Shown one piece after another: positions 1-9,640 of a stretch of DNA of 64,000 bases (its first letter is position 1; each line of letters opens with the position of its first letter). The stretch is from Salinibacterium sp. GTDB lineage: Bacteria; Actinomycetota; Actinomycetes; Actinomycetales; Microbacteriaceae. Under the pieces are notes generated by a model. It was not told the DNA's origin. It ran no database searches and worked only from the letters and a program-made list of their open reading frames with translations. The position numbers were made by a program, and so were the translations under genes. The stretch spans positions 186,001 to 250,000 of the forward strand of contig JADGNA010000023.1 of the NCBI GenBank assembly GCA_015234465.1, in the 5' to 3' direction.

Positions 1-2
1 TG

Positions 3-497
3 TGCGCCGAGGTCATCGCCCCGGCGCCCCACTCGGCGGGCAAGCTCGCGGATGTCGCGGAACAGATCGCCGTCACCGTCGCAGAGGGCCTCGACGTCAC
101 GGGTGTGCTCGCCGTCGAGCTCTTCGAGACGACCGACGAGCGCCTGCTCGTCAACGAGCTCGCGATGCGTCCCCACAACAGCGGCCACTGGAGCATCGAG
201 GGTTCGACCACGAGCCAGTTCGAGCAGCACCTCCGGGCGGTGCTCGACCTCCCGCTCGGCGGCACCGGATGTCGCGACCCCTGGTCGGTCATGGTGAATG
301 TGCTCGGCGGCCCCATGGGTGAGTCCCTGGACTCGCGCTACTCGCGGGCGATGGGGGAGCATCCGCTCGTCAAGTTCCACTCCTACGGCAAGGAGTCGCG
401 CCCCGGACGCAAGGTCGGCCACGTCTCGATGGGCGGCGACGACCTCGACGACGTCGTCTACCAGGCGCGCGCGGCTGCCGAGATGCTCGCCTCCTAG
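3..497 (+). CDS. purK: PurK C-terminal part (N5-carboxyaminoimidazole ribonucleotide synthase), truncated by the window edge
   Basis: This is the last third of the ATP-grasp enzyme that carboxylates AIR to N5-CAIR with ATP and bicarbonate in purine synthesis. The frame is open from base 3. The visible part has the family's end-of-domain signature: [17 protein letters not shown], then [10 protein letters not shown] and the small C-terminal domain (VNVLGG, KFHSYGK, R-x-GRKVGHV). The upstream part lies outside the window. The stop is 17 nt before the purE ATG, the usual purK-purE order in Actinobacteria. The ATG at 105 in the ORF track is internal. Confidence 0.93.
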   Translation, partial: CAEVIAPAPHSAGKLADVAEQIAVTVAEGLDVTGVLAVELFETTDERLLVNELAMRPHNSGHWSIEGSTTSQFEQHLRAVLDLPLGGTGCRDPWSVMVNVLGGPMGESLDSRYSRAMGEHPLVKFHSYGKESRPGRKVGHVSMGGDDLDDVVYQARAAAEMLAS

Positions 498-501
498 CCG
501 C

Positions 502-507
502 TACTAT
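502..507 (+). promoter_or_regulatory. -10 box of a leaderless purE promoter
   Basis: TACTAT ends 7 nt before the purE ATG at 515. That spacing places transcription initiation at or next to the start codon, as in leaderless actinobacterial genes. It favours ATG 515 over GTG 509, and there is no Shine-Dalgarno sequence. No clear -35 box is visible. Confidence 0.5.
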
Positions 508-514
508 CGTGCCC

Positions 515-1009
515 ATGCCTTCACCGATCGTGTCGATCATCATGGGCTCCGACTCCGACTGGCCCGTGATGGGCGAGGCGGCGGCGGTGCTCAGCGAGTT
601 CGGCGTACCCCATGAGGTCGAGGTCGTCTCGGCGCACCGCACGCCCGACAAGATGATCTCCTTCGGCCGTGAGGCGGCCGGCCGGGGCATCCGTGCGATC
701 ATCGCGGGCGCCGGCGGGGCAGCACACCTGCCGGGCATGGTCGCCTCCGTCACGACGCTGCCGGTCATCGGCGTGCCCGTGCCCCTCGCGCGACTCGACG
801 GCATGGACTCCCTGCTCTCGATCGTGCAGATGCCAGCCGGCATCCCCGTCGCGACCGTCTCCATCGGGGGAGCGAAGAACGCGGGCCTGCTCGCGCTGCG
901 CATCCTTGGATCGACGGATGCCGCGATCGCCGGGCAACTCGCGCAGTACTCCCGTGACCTCGAGCACATGGTCGAGGAGAAGAACACCGCACTGAAGGCA
1001 CGCCTCTAG
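515..1009 (+). CDS. purE: PurE, N5-CAIR mutase
   Basis: A class I PurE of about 164 residues that converts N5-CAIR to CAIR, following PurK in purine synthesis. Visible hallmarks are the N-terminal [12 protein letters not shown] phosphate-binding loop, [11 protein letters not shown] with the catalytic histidine, and [13 protein letters not shown]. The ORF track starts at GTG 509 (MPMPS). I chose ATG 515 because a TACTAT box sits 7 nt upstream of it. Length and motifs are normal for the family. Confidence 0.96.
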   Translation: MPSPIVSIIMGSDSDWPVMGEAAAVLSEFGVPHEVEVVSAHRTPDKMISFGREAAGRGIRAIIAGAGGAAHLPGMVASVTTLPVIGVPVPLARLDGMDSLLSIVQMPAGIPVATVSIGGAKNAGLLALRILGSTDAAIAGQLAQYSRDLEHMVEEKNTALKARL

Positions 1010-1012
1010 CCC

Positions 1013-2362
1013 GTGGCATCCGCAGCACGAAGCATGCACTCGGCGAGGCCGACCGTGCGCCACCCCGACACCAGCTCGCGCGAGGTAATGACCGCGAGGG
1101 CCTGGTGGTTGGTCGCGCTTAACGTGCTCATCCCGGGATCGGCCCAGCTGCTCGCGGGCAACCGCCGCCTCGGCCGCTTCGGCGTCTCGGCGACCTTCGT
1201 GCTGTGGGCGGTCGCGCTCCTCGTGCTGGTCGTGTTCCTGGTGAACAGCTCGGTGCTGCTGACCCTCGCGACGAACCCGATCGCGCTCACGGTCGGTCAG
1301 GTGCTGCTCGGCGCATACGCCGTGCTCTGGGTAGTCCTCACGCTCGACGCCCTGCGCCTGGTCAGGCTTGTGAAGGCCTCGCCGGGTGCGCGGCCGTTTC
1401 TGGCCGGTGTCGCGGTCGTCGCCCTCGTCCTGACGGCGGGTGGGGCCGCCTACGGCGCACACCTCGCGGGCGTGGCGCGCGACGCGATCGTCTCGGTGTT
1501 CCAGAGCGGTGACTACGCCGAGCCGGTCGATGGTCGCTACAACATCCTCCTCCTCGGCGGGGACGCGGGAGCCGACCGGGAGGGGCTGCGGCCCGACAGC
1601 ATCTCCGTCGTCAGCGTCGACGCCGAGACGGGCGCGACCACGATCATCGGCGTGCCGCGCAACTTCGAGCGGGCCACCTTCTCCGAGGGCTCGCCCATGT
1701 TCGAGGCCTACCCGAACGGCTACGACTGCGGCGACGAATGCCTCATCAGCTACCTCTACACGGTCGGACAGGAGCATTCGGAGCTGTATCCGGATGCCGA
1801 GGCGGAGGGAAGCAACGCCGGGCTTGAGGCGATGCGCGACGCCGTCGAGGGTGTGACCGGCCTGCACCTGCACTACTACGTACTCATCGACATGCAAGGC
1901 TTCGAACAGCTCATCAACGCGCTTGGCGGCGTCGAGGTCGAGGTGCCGGAGCGCCTCGCATACGGGCCGGTCACGAGCCCAACCCCCTTCGGCTACTTCG
2001 AGGCGGGCCCGCAACGCATGAACGGCGAGCAGGCCCTTTGGTATGCGCGCTCCCGCTTCGACGGGAACGACCTCGAGCGCATGGAGCGCCAGCGTCAGGT
2101 GCAGCAGGCCATCATCACGCAGATGGAGCCGACGAACGTCGTCAACAAGTTCCAGGCGGTCGCCGACGCCGGCACGCAGGTCGTGAAGACCGACATCCCC
2201 GGCGTCATGATCAGCGTCCTCGTCGACCTGGCTGGCAAGTCGCGCGAGCATGCGATCGCTACGCTCGAACTCGTTCCCGACTCGGGTGTCGACACGGTCT
2301 ACCCCGACTATGCGTCGATCCACGCGATCGTGCAGGACTCGCTGGTGCGGCCCGCGGAGTAG
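1013..2362 (+). CDS. LytR-CpsA-Psr (LCP) family cell-wall glycopolymer ligase
   Basis: A 449-residue membrane protein. Hydrophobic segments lie near residues 30-45, 55-79, 92-112 and 130-150, followed by an extracytoplasmic LCP domain from about residue 175. That domain has NILLLGGDAG, RPDSISVVSVD, IGVPRNFERA and, near the end, RMERQRQVQQAI. LCP enzymes move undecaprenyl-linked glycopolymers onto peptidoglycan; mycobacterial Lcp1 attaches arabinogalactan beside rmlD and wbbL, and the neighbours here match. The GTG at 1013 follows purE by 3 nt; ATG 1034 or 1088 could also be the start. Four N-terminal hydrophobic stretches are more than the single TM of many LCP proteins. Confidence 0.9.
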   Translation: MASAARSMHSARPTVRHPDTSSREVMTARAWWLVALNVLIPGSAQLLAGNRRLGRFGVSATFVLWAVALLVLVVFLVNSSVLLTLATNPIALTVGQVLLGAYAVLWVVLTLDALRLVRLVKASPGARPFLAGVAVVALVLTAGGAAYGAHLAGVARDAIVSVFQSGDYAEPVDGRYNILLLGGDAGADREGLRPDSISVVSVDAETGATTIIGVPRNFERATFSEGSPMFEAYPNGYDCGDECLISYLYTVGQEHSELYPDAEAEGSNAGLEAMRDAVEGVTGLHLHYYVLIDMQGFEQLINALGGVEVEVPERLAYGPVTSPTPFGYFEAGPQRMNGEQALWYARSRFDGNDLERMERQRQVQQAIITQMEPTNVVNKFQAVADAGTQVVKTDIPGVMISVLVDLAGKSREHAIATLELVPDSGVDTVYPDYASIHAIVQDSLVRPAE

Positions 2363-2371
2363 CCCGCCGTG

Positions 2372-3544
2372 TCAGAGTTCGGCGTGCAGGTTCCACACCT
2401 CGCGCGCCGCGGAGTCCCACGCGTAGGCGCGTGAGCGGTCCTGCCCGAGCAACGCCAGGCGCGAGGCGCGCTCCTCGTCGCTTACGACATCGCTGATCGC
2501 GCGGGCGAGCCGTGCCGGGTATTCCGAGTCGTCGGATGCCTCGACCGCGACACCGGCGTCGGCCGCGACTTCAACAACCGAAGGGTCGTCGGAGTGCACG
2601 ACGGGTACCCCGAAGCTGAACGCTTCGATGACGGGGAGCGGGAACCCGCCGGAGACGCTCGGGTGCACGAATGCGCTGGCGCGCGCAATGACGACAGCGA
2701 GGTCGGCGTCGGGCAGAAAGCCGAGCGTGCGCACCCGGTCGGGCGCGAGTCCGTGGTCGGCGGCGACCGCCGCGACATCGACACCACCCCAGCCCTCCGG
2801 CCCGGCGATGAGAAGGGGCAGATCGACGGCGTCCCGGTGGGCGAGCGATGCGATGAGTGCACCGAGGCGCTTGCGAGGCTCGAGGGTCCCCGCGGTGAGG
2901 ATGTAACGCTCCGGCAGGTCGAGGGCCTCGGCACGGGCATCCGCATCGACCGGTGTCGCGAGCTTGCTGCTCACGGCACCGCCGATGACGCGGATGCGAT
3001 CGCCGAAATTATGGATCTCATTGAGCTGCTCGGCCACCGCATGCGTCGGCGTGATGACGGCGTCGGCGTAGCGGTGAGCCCGCTTGACCATGGCCCGCAG
3101 CAGCGCGGCCCGGCCCTTGGGGAGGGCGTCCGGATGCGTCCAGGCGGTCACGTCGTGCACGGTCACGACCGTCTGGTTGCCTGGCTCGTTGATCCGGTCA
3201 TGCCTGCCGAGCGGAGCGACGGCGTTCGCGCTGTGGAGCATGCCCTTGGCGCTCCGGATCTCGCCGTTCCCCGTGCGCCCGGGGAACGTGGTCATGCCTG
3301 CCCGCCACGCGAGGTGGAGTTCGCGCCGGGGGAGGGGCAGCTCGATCAGCTCCTCCAGGTCGGGAAGCAGGGTCGTGAGCCGTTCGCGGTCCTCGGCCGG
3401 TGACCGCGGGATGACGCCCGCGACGGCACAGCCTTCCGGTGCGACCTCGATCAAGGCGCGGGCAAGTTCCTCCGTATAGCGACCGATACCGCCCGGCACG
3501 GGCGCCGTGACGGGGTCAAGGAGCACGCGCAGGGTCGTCGTCAT
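2372..3544 (-). CDS. GT4-type glycosyltransferase, probable mannosyl- or rhamnosyltransferase
   Basis: A 390-residue GT-B enzyme starting MTTTLRVLLDPV, with the N-terminal donor-lineage signature PGGIGRYTEELARAL, a central TVVTVHDVTAW segment and the C-terminal GT4 core LTAGTLEPRKR...GGFPLPVIEAFSFGVPVV. In that core the first Glu of the usual E-GFGLP-x-x-E motif is Gly, while the second Glu is kept. The ORF track runs on to 3955, but the true start is ATG 3544, which overlaps the rmlD stop by 4 nt. Last gene of the rmlB-rmlD operon, so it probably uses dTDP-rhamnose or a related donor (inference). Confidence 0.85.
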   Translation of the reverse strand: MTTTLRVLLDPVTAPVPGGIGRYTEELARALIEVAPEGCAVAGVIPRSPAEDRERLTTLLPDLEELIELPLPRRELHLAWRAGMTTFPGRTGNGEIRSAKGMLHSANAVAPLGRHDRINEPGNQTVVTVHDVTAWTHPDALPKGRAALLRAMVKRAHRYADAVITPTHAVAEQLNEIHNFGDRIRVIGGAVSSKLATPVDADARAEALDLPERYILTAGTLEPRKRLGALIASLAHRDAVDLPLLIAGPEGWGGVDVAAVAADHGLAPDRVRTLGFLPDADLAVVIARASAFVHPSVSGGFPLPVIEAFSFGVPVVHSDDPSVVEVAADAGVAVEASDDSEYPARLARAISDVVSDEERASRLALLGQDRSRAYAWDSAAREVWNLHAEL

Positions 3545-4394
3545 GGCGCGCTCGCAACTCCAGCGGCCAAGGCCTCGGCGAGGGCCTCCTGCCAGGGACG
3601 CATGGGCGAGAGACCGGCATCCGCCCAGCGAGCGTGGCCGAGCACCGAGTAGGCGGGGCGCGCAGCGGGACGCACGAAGGACGCGCTGTCGGTGGGCAGC
3701 ACGCGCTCGGGGTCGAGGCCGCTCAGGCGGAAGATCTCGCGCGTGAAGCCGAACCAGCTCGTCTGACCGCCGTTGGTGCCGTGGTAGGCGCCAGCCGGCG
3801 CATCCGAATTGATCAGCGCGGCGATCTGGCGCGCGAGGTCGAGCGTCCACGTGGGCTGTCCGACCTGGTCGTCGACGACGCTCAAGGTCTCGCGGTCTGC
3901 GGCCAGGCGCAGCATCGTCTTGACGAAGTTCGGCCCGTGCTCGCCGTAGAGCCATGCCGTGCGCACGATGTAGGTGCTGTCGGGGTGTGCGGCGAGGGCG
4001 AGCCGCTCGCCCTCCGCCTTGGTGCGCCCGTAGGCGTTCTTGGGGTCGATCGGAGCGTCCTCGGGGTAGGGCTCGCTCGCGTCTCCGGCGAAGACGTAAT
4101 CGGTCGAGACCGTCACAAAACGCGCGCCGTGCCGCGCCGCCGCCGTCGCGAGGTTGCCTGTGCCCGTCGCGTTGACGGCGAAGGCGTCATCCTCGTGCGT
4201 CTCCGCGTCGTCCACCTTCGTGTAGGCGGAAGCGTTGATGATGACGTCGTGACCCTCGGATGCCGCGAGCACGGCGTCGAGGTCGGTCACGTCGAGTTGA
4301 GCGCGGCCCAGTGCCGTGACATCCGTGCCGGCCAGTACCGTCTGCAGGTCGCGGCCGAGCATCCCGTTCGCACCGGCGATGAGGATGCGCGACA

Positions 4395-4395
<1 letters not shown>
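3541..4395 (-). CDS. rmlD: RmlD, dTDP-4-dehydrorhamnose reductase
   Basis: A 284-residue SDR that performs the last step of dTDP-L-rhamnose synthesis using NAD(P)H. Visible are the Rossmann loop GANGMLGRDL, TDYVFAGD, the catalytic YGRTKAEGE (Y-x-x-x-K) and VRTAWLYG. The start at ATG 4395 shares one base with the rmlB stop (TGATG). The ORF-track extension to 4473 is read-through into rmlB. The 4-nt overlap with the downstream glycosyltransferase makes the three genes one translationally coupled unit. Confidence 0.95.
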
Positions 4396-5420
<1,025 letters not shown>

Positions 5421-5432
5421 TCATCCTCGGAG

Positions 5433-5438
5433 ATCCTA
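5433..5438 (-). promoter_or_regulatory. -10 box upstream of rmlB
   Basis: TAGGAT on the minus strand, the same hexamer that precedes wbbL, rmlC and the O-antigen-ligase-like gene at 57233. The implied leader to ATG 5390 is about 35 nt. No consensus -35 box is seen. Confidence 0.4.
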
Positions 5439-5491
5439 CCGCGCGCCACGATGTAGCCCGCTGGGACCCACGGCCCCCTTGTTACGAACCC

Positions 5492-6313
5492 CTAGTACGG
5501 GAAGCCAGCGAGTGTCTCGCAGGGGATTCCGTCGTTGTTCTGGTCAAGCCGCGCGACGTCGCCGTAGAGCGGGTAGTACGTCTGGAACCACGCGTTTGCC
5601 TCTGCCCAGGTATTGAAGTCCGTGCAGTTGCGTACATCGCCGGGGTTCCCCGGGGTTGTGGGGGTCGGCTTCGGGGCCGGCGTGGTCGGCAGAGGGGCCG
5701 CGGCCGGGCGGCCTGCTGGCACCCGGAAGCCGTCGATCTCGTAGCGCCAGATGTGCGAAGGGTAGCTCGACTTCACCTGAGTGGCTTCTGCGGTGCTCGC
5801 CGTATAGAAGTGGTGCAGATAGGTGTCGCTCCAGAAACGTGCGACGGGCACCGTGCCAGCCCCGATGTAGCTCGAGGGGTAGACGTAGTACGCGATCCCC
5901 TCATAGCGCCAGATGTGTTGCGGGTAGGTGCGAATTACCTGGTCGCGCTCGGCGGCACTGGTCGTGTAGAAGTGGCCTCTGTAGGAGTCGCTCCAGAATC
6001 GATACAGGGGAACTGTGCCCGTCTCCTGACGAGTGAATGCGCCATATACCGATCCCTCATACCGCCAAACGGACGTCGGGGAGTTTGCGATGATCGAGTT
6101 TCGTTCGGCGGCACTCGTTGTGTAGAAGTGACCGTTGTAGGTGTCGCTCCAGAAGCGGTACACCGGCGCAGCTGTCGGGGCTGCGTTCTGGATCGTGGCG
6201 GCTGCGACGGACTCGTTTCCGGGGGCAGCGGAGGACGCATGCGCCGGGAGTGCGGTGGTCGCGAGCAGCGCTGCCGTCACTACGGAGAAGAGAACTGATT
6301 TGAACGGTCGCAT
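5492..6313 (-). CDS. Secreted DUF5648-repeat protein with C-terminal excalibur calcium-binding domain
   Basis: A 273-residue exported protein. A signal peptide spans roughly residues 1-27 (MRPFKSVLFSVV, then ALPAHA-S). Three repeats of about 45 residues follow, each built on (Y/A)RFWSD-Y-x-x-HFYT and W-RYEG, the DUF5648 pattern. After a proline/threonine-rich linker, the C-terminus (NCTDFNTWAEAN, DQNNDGIPCE) matches the excalibur domain. The start at ATG 6313 is supported by AAGGTGAG about 5 nt upstream; the track ORF begins 33 codons earlier without support. DUF5648 has no established function; cell-surface or polysaccharide binding is inferred. Confidence 0.85.
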   Translation of the reverse strand: MRPFKSVLFSVVTAALLATTALPAHASSAAPGNESVAAATIQNAAPTAAPVYRFWSDTYNGHFYTTSAAERNSIIANSPTSVWRYEGSVYGAFTRQETGTVPLYRFWSDSYRGHFYTTSAAERDQVIRTYPQHIWRYEGIAYYVYPSSYIGAGTVPVARFWSDTYLHHFYTASTAEATQVKSSYPSHIWRYEIDGFRVPAGRPAAAPLPTTPAPKPTPTTPGNPGDVRNCTDFNTWAEANAWFQTYYPLYGDVARLDQNNDGIPCETLAGFPY

Positions 6314-6428
6314 GAGGCTCACCTTGGGTCGGACTTTCCCCGGAGTCGGGGGAGACGGGTCATAAGGATAATTGCCGCTGTAAGTGCCCAGTAGACCCAC
6401 AACTAGGGGCATCGCCGAGGCGGGCGAC

Positions 6429-7313
6429 TCAGCCGCCGTCGCGAGCCACCCGGCGCTTCATGAGAGCGGAGCGCACGCTGAGCCCCGCGCGCAGCGCGAG
6501 CCGCACGGGCAGGAGGAGCGGCCCCGAGTATTTCTTGTCGAGGAAGCGGCGTGCGCTGTCGTGGTGGGCCTGGATCATCGCGCCGGAGTCTGAGGTTGTG
6601 GAGTGGGCGCCCGTGTGCGTGACGACCGCGGCGGGCTCGTACACGTTGCGGTAGCCGTGCCGGCCCAGACGGTAGCCGAGGTCGACGTCCTCGAAGTACA
6701 TGAAGAACTCGGGGTCGAAGCCGCCGACCTCGTCCCAGGCGGAGCGGCGCACGAGCAGGCAGGAGCCCGACAGCCAACCGGCGTCCGAACGCACGCTCGT
6801 GTTGACGGTGTCGTCACGGTAGCGGCGTGTCCAGGGGTTGCCCACCCAGAGGTTCGCGAAGAGGGCGTGCCCCACTCCCGTGCGGAGTGACGGCACGGCG
6901 CGCGCCGAGGGATAGAGGTCGCCCTCCGCGGTCAATGTCGCTGGGCCAACTGCGCCGATGCGGGCATCCTCATCGCCCGTCGCAACCAGCGTGTCGATCG
7001 CGCCTGCACTCATCACGAGGTCGGGGTTGCTCACGAGTACCCATTCAACGGAGGCGCCGAGGGACTTGACGGCCGCATTGATCGCGGCGCCGTAGCCCAC
7101 GTTGGTGGGCAGGGCGACATGACGGGCACCGTGCTGAGCAACCAGCGCCGCGACATCCTCTGGCCCATTCGCCTTGTTGTCTGCCACGACGACCTCGACC
7201 TCGCTGGAGCTGGCGGCCGGGATGGAGTCGAGGAAGGCGGGAAGCACATCGGCCGAGCCGTAGCTCACCGTCACGACGGCGACTCGGGGTCGGGAGGAGG
7301 GCGAGGTGGACAT
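6429..7313 (-). CDS. GT2 rhamnosyltransferase, WbbL type
   Basis: A 294-residue cytoplasmic GT-A enzyme. It starts VAVVTVSYGSADVLPAFLDS and contains VVVADNKANG, LPTNVGYGAAIN, VLVSNPDLVM (donor/metal site), SGSCLLVRRSAWDEVGGFDPEFFMYFEDVDLGYR and a basic C-terminus. This pattern is shared with WbbL, which adds rhamnose to a polyprenyl-PP-GlcNAc linker in Actinobacteria. It lies among rml genes and beside the wzm/wzt exporter, transcribed divergently from it. The acceptor cannot be deduced. Confidence 0.86.
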   Translation of the reverse strand: MSTSPSSRPRVAVVTVSYGSADVLPAFLDSIPAASSSEVEVVVADNKANGPEDVAALVAQHGARHVALPTNVGYGAAINAAVKSLGASVEWVLVSNPDLVMSAGAIDTLVATGDEDARIGAVGPATLTAEGDLYPSARAVPSLRTGVGHALFANLWVGNPWTRRYRDDTVNTSVRSDAGWLSGSCLLVRRSAWDEVGGFDPEFFMYFEDVDLGYRLGRHGYRNVYEPAAVVTHTGAHSTTSDSGAMIQAHHDSARRFLDKKYSGPLLLPVRLALRAGLSVRSALMKRRVARDGG

Positions 7314-7322
7314 GACCGACCC

Positions 7323-7328
7323 ATCCTA
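7323..7328 (-). promoter_or_regulatory. -10 box for the wbbL-like gene
   Basis: TAGGAT on the minus strand, 9 nt before ATG 7313, which implies a leader of 0-3 nt. It forms one half of the divergent wbbL/wzm promoter region. Confidence 0.45.
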
Positions 7329-7352
7329 GACGGGTCCACGGCTGGCTTAGGC

Positions 7353-7358
7353 TAGATT
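7353..7358 (+). promoter_or_regulatory. -10 box for wzm-wzt
   Basis: TAGATT on the plus strand, 36 nt before the wzm ATG at 7395, giving a leader of about 30 nt that ends in a GGGGATGC ribosome-binding stretch. The -35 region is not recognisable. Confidence 0.4.
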
Positions 7359-7394
7359 GTTCGATGGCCGACCCGGGCCCTCAAGTGGGGATGC

Positions 7395-8231
7395 ATGAAC
7401 TATCTGAAGGAGATGCTCGCCTCTCGCGAGCTGCTCATCAACCTCACGATGCGCGAGGTGAAGGGCAAATACAAGCGCACGGTGTTCGGCCAGTTGTGGT
7501 CGCTCGCGAACCCGCTCGCGCTCATGCTCATCTACACCTTCGTGTTCGCGTTCATCATTCGCATCGAGTTGCCCCCTGGCGATCCGAGCGGTCTGAACGT
7601 CTTCGCCATCTGGTTGCTCTGCGGCCTGCTGCCGTGGATCTTCTTCGCCAACGTGCTGAACTCTGGCGTGACGTCGCTGGTCTCCAACGCCGGCTTGATC
7701 CAAAAGGTCGCGTTCAGTCGGGTCGTGCTTCCGCTCTCGCAGGTGGCGTCGGCCGCTTACAACTGGCTCTTCGAGATCGCCGTGCTCGTGGTCGTGCTGA
7801 GCATCCTCGGCGCCTTCGTGTTGCCGTGGCTTCCGCTCGTGGTGGTGGCGATGGCGCTGCTGGCAGTGTTCGCCTCGGGCCTCGCGCTCATGCTCTCGAT
7901 TGCCAACGTCTACTTCCGCGACACGCAGTGGTTCCTCTCGATCATCCTGCAGCTCGGGATGTACCTGAGCCCCGTCATCTACCCCGTGACGATGGTGGCA
8001 GATGCGTCGGAGGGCGTCGGCGGAATCTGGGGCACCCCCGTGACGATCCTCGATCTCTACCACCTGAACCCCATGGTCCACTTCCTTGACGTGTTCCGTA
8101 GTCTGCTCTACGACAACCGCTGGCCGGACCCGACGGCGTGGCTTGTCTGCATTGCGTGGGCGGTCGGCGCGCTCGTGGTTGGACTCTGGGTGTTCCGGCG
8201 CAACGAGAAGAACCTGGCGGAGGCACTGTGA
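7395..8231 (+). CDS. wzm: Wzm-type polysaccharide ABC exporter permease
   Basis: A 278-residue ABC-2 permease. The N-terminus NYLKEMLASRELL...REVKGKYKRTVFGQLW is the cytoplasmic amphipathic helix typical of O-antigen and teichoic-acid exporters. About six TM segments follow, with LSPVIYPV and LNPMVHFLDVFR in the conserved C-terminal half. It would pass a completed lipid-linked glycan across the membrane with the ATPase encoded next (GTGA, 4-nt overlap). RfbD/Wzm homologues in Mycobacterium export the galactan precursor; that parallel is inference. Confidence 0.93.
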   Translation: MNYLKEMLASRELLINLTMREVKGKYKRTVFGQLWSLANPLALMLIYTFVFAFIIRIELPPGDPSGLNVFAIWLLCGLLPWIFFANVLNSGVTSLVSNAGLIQKVAFSRVVLPLSQVASAAYNWLFEIAVLVVVLSILGAFVLPWLPLVVVAMALLAVFASGLALMLSIANVYFRDTQWFLSIILQLGMYLSPVIYPVTMVADASEGVGGIWGTPVTILDLYHLNPMVHFLDVFRSLLYDNRWPDPTAWLVCIAWAVGALVVGLWVFRRNEKNLAEAL

Positions 8232-8962
8232 GCGACGTCGCGGTCCGCGTGGACCATGTCAGCAAGAGCTTCCGCATGTATCACGAGCGCAACCAGACGC
8301 TGAAGTCGGCGATCATGCGCGGGCGCACCTCGGTGCACGAGGACTTCTGGGCTCTGCAGGACGTGAGCTTCGATGTGCCCGAGGGCTCGACCTTCGGGCT
8401 CATCGGCAGCAACGGCTCCGGCAAGTCGACCCTGCTCAAGTGCCTCGCCAAGATCTACCACCCCAACAAGGGCACGATCACGCACTACGGCAAGCTCGCC
8501 GCCATGTTGGAGGTCGGTTCAGGCTTCCACCATGAGCTCTCCGGCCGTGAGAACATCTACCTCAACGGCTCCATCCTTGGCATGTCGCGCAAGGAGATCG
8601 ACCGCAAGTTCGACGACATCGTGGGCTTCTCCGGTGTCGAGCAATTCATCGACCAGCCCGTCAAGAACTACTCCTCGGGAATGTACGTGCGCCTCGGGTT
8701 CTCCGTCGCGATCAATGTCGACCCCGACATCCTTGTCGTCGACGAGGTGCTGGCCGTCGGTGACGCGGAGTTCCAGAAGAAGTGTTTCGACAAGTTCGCT
8801 GAGTTCAAGCGGTCGGGCAAGACGGTCATCCTGGTGAGCCACTCGATGGACTCTGTGCGAGCTATGTGCGACCACGCAGCCTGGCTCAACAAGGGAACGC
8901 TCAAGGCGGTCGGCGAGGCGACTCCGACGATTGCGGCATACGAGGCGTCGCTCGACAACTGA
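8228..8962 (+). CDS. wzt: Wzt-type polysaccharide ABC exporter ATPase
   Basis: A 244-residue nucleotide-binding subunit. It has Walker A GSNGSGKST, the signature NYSSGMYVRLGFS (the SSGM variant normal for Wzt/TagH), Walker B ILVVDEVLAVGD and switch histidine ILVSHS. Its start at GTG 8228 overlaps the wzm stop. It ends shortly after the ATPase fold, so it lacks the C-terminal carbohydrate-binding domain of long Wzt proteins. It should therefore not need a chain-terminal modification for recognition (inference from the family). Confidence 0.94.
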   Translation: MSDVAVRVDHVSKSFRMYHERNQTLKSAIMRGRTSVHEDFWALQDVSFDVPEGSTFGLIGSNGSGKSTLLKCLAKIYHPNKGTITHYGKLAAMLEVGSGFHHELSGRENIYLNGSILGMSRKEIDRKFDDIVGFSGVEQFIDQPVKNYSSGMYVRLGFSVAINVDPDILVVDEVLAVGDAEFQKKCFDKFAEFKRSGKTVILVSHSMDSVRAMCDHAAWLNKGTLKAVGEATPTIAAYEASLDN

Positions 8963-8974
8963 GCGCGCCGCCTT

Positions 8975-9003
8975 CCGCGGATTGAGCCTGTCGAAATCCT
9001 CGG
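8975..9003. terminator. Hairpin / REP-like palindrome after wzt
   Basis: Arms CCGCGGATT and AATCCTCGG pair at 8 of 9 positions around an 11-nt loop, 12 nt after the wzt stop. The core (GATTGAGCCTGTCGAAATC) resembles a dispersed palindromic sequence I associate with high-GC genomes. There is no U-tract, so terminator versus REP element is undecided. It lies just upstream of the rmlC promoter. Confidence 0.45.
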
Positions 9004-9016
9004 AGCCCCCTCTCGG

Positions 9017-9022
9017 TAGGAT
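9017..9022 (+). promoter_or_regulatory. -10 box of a leaderless rmlC promoter
   Basis: TAGGAT ends 6 nt before GTG 9029, so the transcript would begin at the start codon. This supports GTG 9029 as the rmlC start, which has no Shine-Dalgarno sequence. Confidence 0.55.
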
Positions 9023-9028
9023 CAACGG

Positions 9029-9640
9029 GTGCAGATCCGAGAGCTCTCCATCCCCGACTCCTACGAGATCACCCCCAAGCAGTTCGGTGACGACCGTGGC
9101 GTGTTCCTCGAGTGGTACCGCTTCGACCGTCTCGAGGAGGCGATCGGTCACCCCATCGACCTGCGGCAGGCCAACACCTCGGTCTCCAAGCGCGGAGTCG
9201 TGCGCGGCATTCACTTTGCGGATGTTCCGCGCGGCCAGGCCAAGTACGTGACGGCTACTCACGGGGCAGTGCTCGACTATGTCATTGACATCCGCGTTGG
9301 GTCGCCGACGTTCGGGCAGTGGGATTCCGTGCTGCTCGACGACAAGGATCGTCGCGCCATCTACATCGCTGAAGGCCTCGGTCACTGTTTTGTTGCGCTG
9401 ACGGATGATGCGACCGTGAGTTATCTCGTGAGCGATGTGTTCAACCCCAGCAAGGAGCACGGCATCAACCCGCTCGATGAGCAGGTCGGCCTCGTCTTCC
9501 CACCTGAGGCGGGGGAGCCCCTCCTGTCTCCCAAGGATACGGATGCCCCAACCCTCGTCCAGGCGGCGGAGCAGGGGCTCCTGCCCCAGTACGACGACAT
9601 CCGTCGCTACTACGACCTCCTCAACCAAAAGGACGCGTGA
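9029..9640 (+). CDS. rmlC: RmlC, dTDP-4-dehydrorhamnose 3,5-epimerase
   Basis: A 203-residue cupin enzyme that epimerises C3 and C5 of dTDP-4-keto-6-deoxyglucose. Motifs seen are [30 protein letters not shown] with the catalytic His, [32 protein letters not shown] and [10 protein letters not shown]. Full length. The GTG start is fixed by the leaderless promoter. It shares TGATG with rmlA and leads the operon rmlC-rmlA-acyltransferase-acyltransferase. Confidence 0.95.
   Translation: MQIRELSIPDSYEITPKQFGDDRGVFLEWYRFDRLEEAIGHPIDLRQANTSVSKRGVVRGIHFADVPRGQAKYVTATHGAVLDYVIDIRVGSPTFGQWDSVLLDDKDRRAIYIAEGLGHCFVALTDDATVSYLVSDVFNPSKEHGINPLDEQVGLVFPPEAGEPLLSPKDTDAPTLVQAAEQGLLPQYDDIRRYYDLLNQKDA

Noticed and set aside
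521-2323. 600-codon minus-strand ORF opposite purE and LCP
   Set aside because: Shadow ORF of GC-rich coding DNA: low-complexity His/Arg/Asp-rich translation with no motif, while both plus-strand genes are certain.
7364-8089. Plus-strand ORF starting at ATG 7364, 5 nt after a TAGATT box (apparent leaderless gene)
   Set aside because: The translation is Arg/His-rich and frame-shifted relative to the clear Wzm protein; the ATG position after the -10 box is coincidental.
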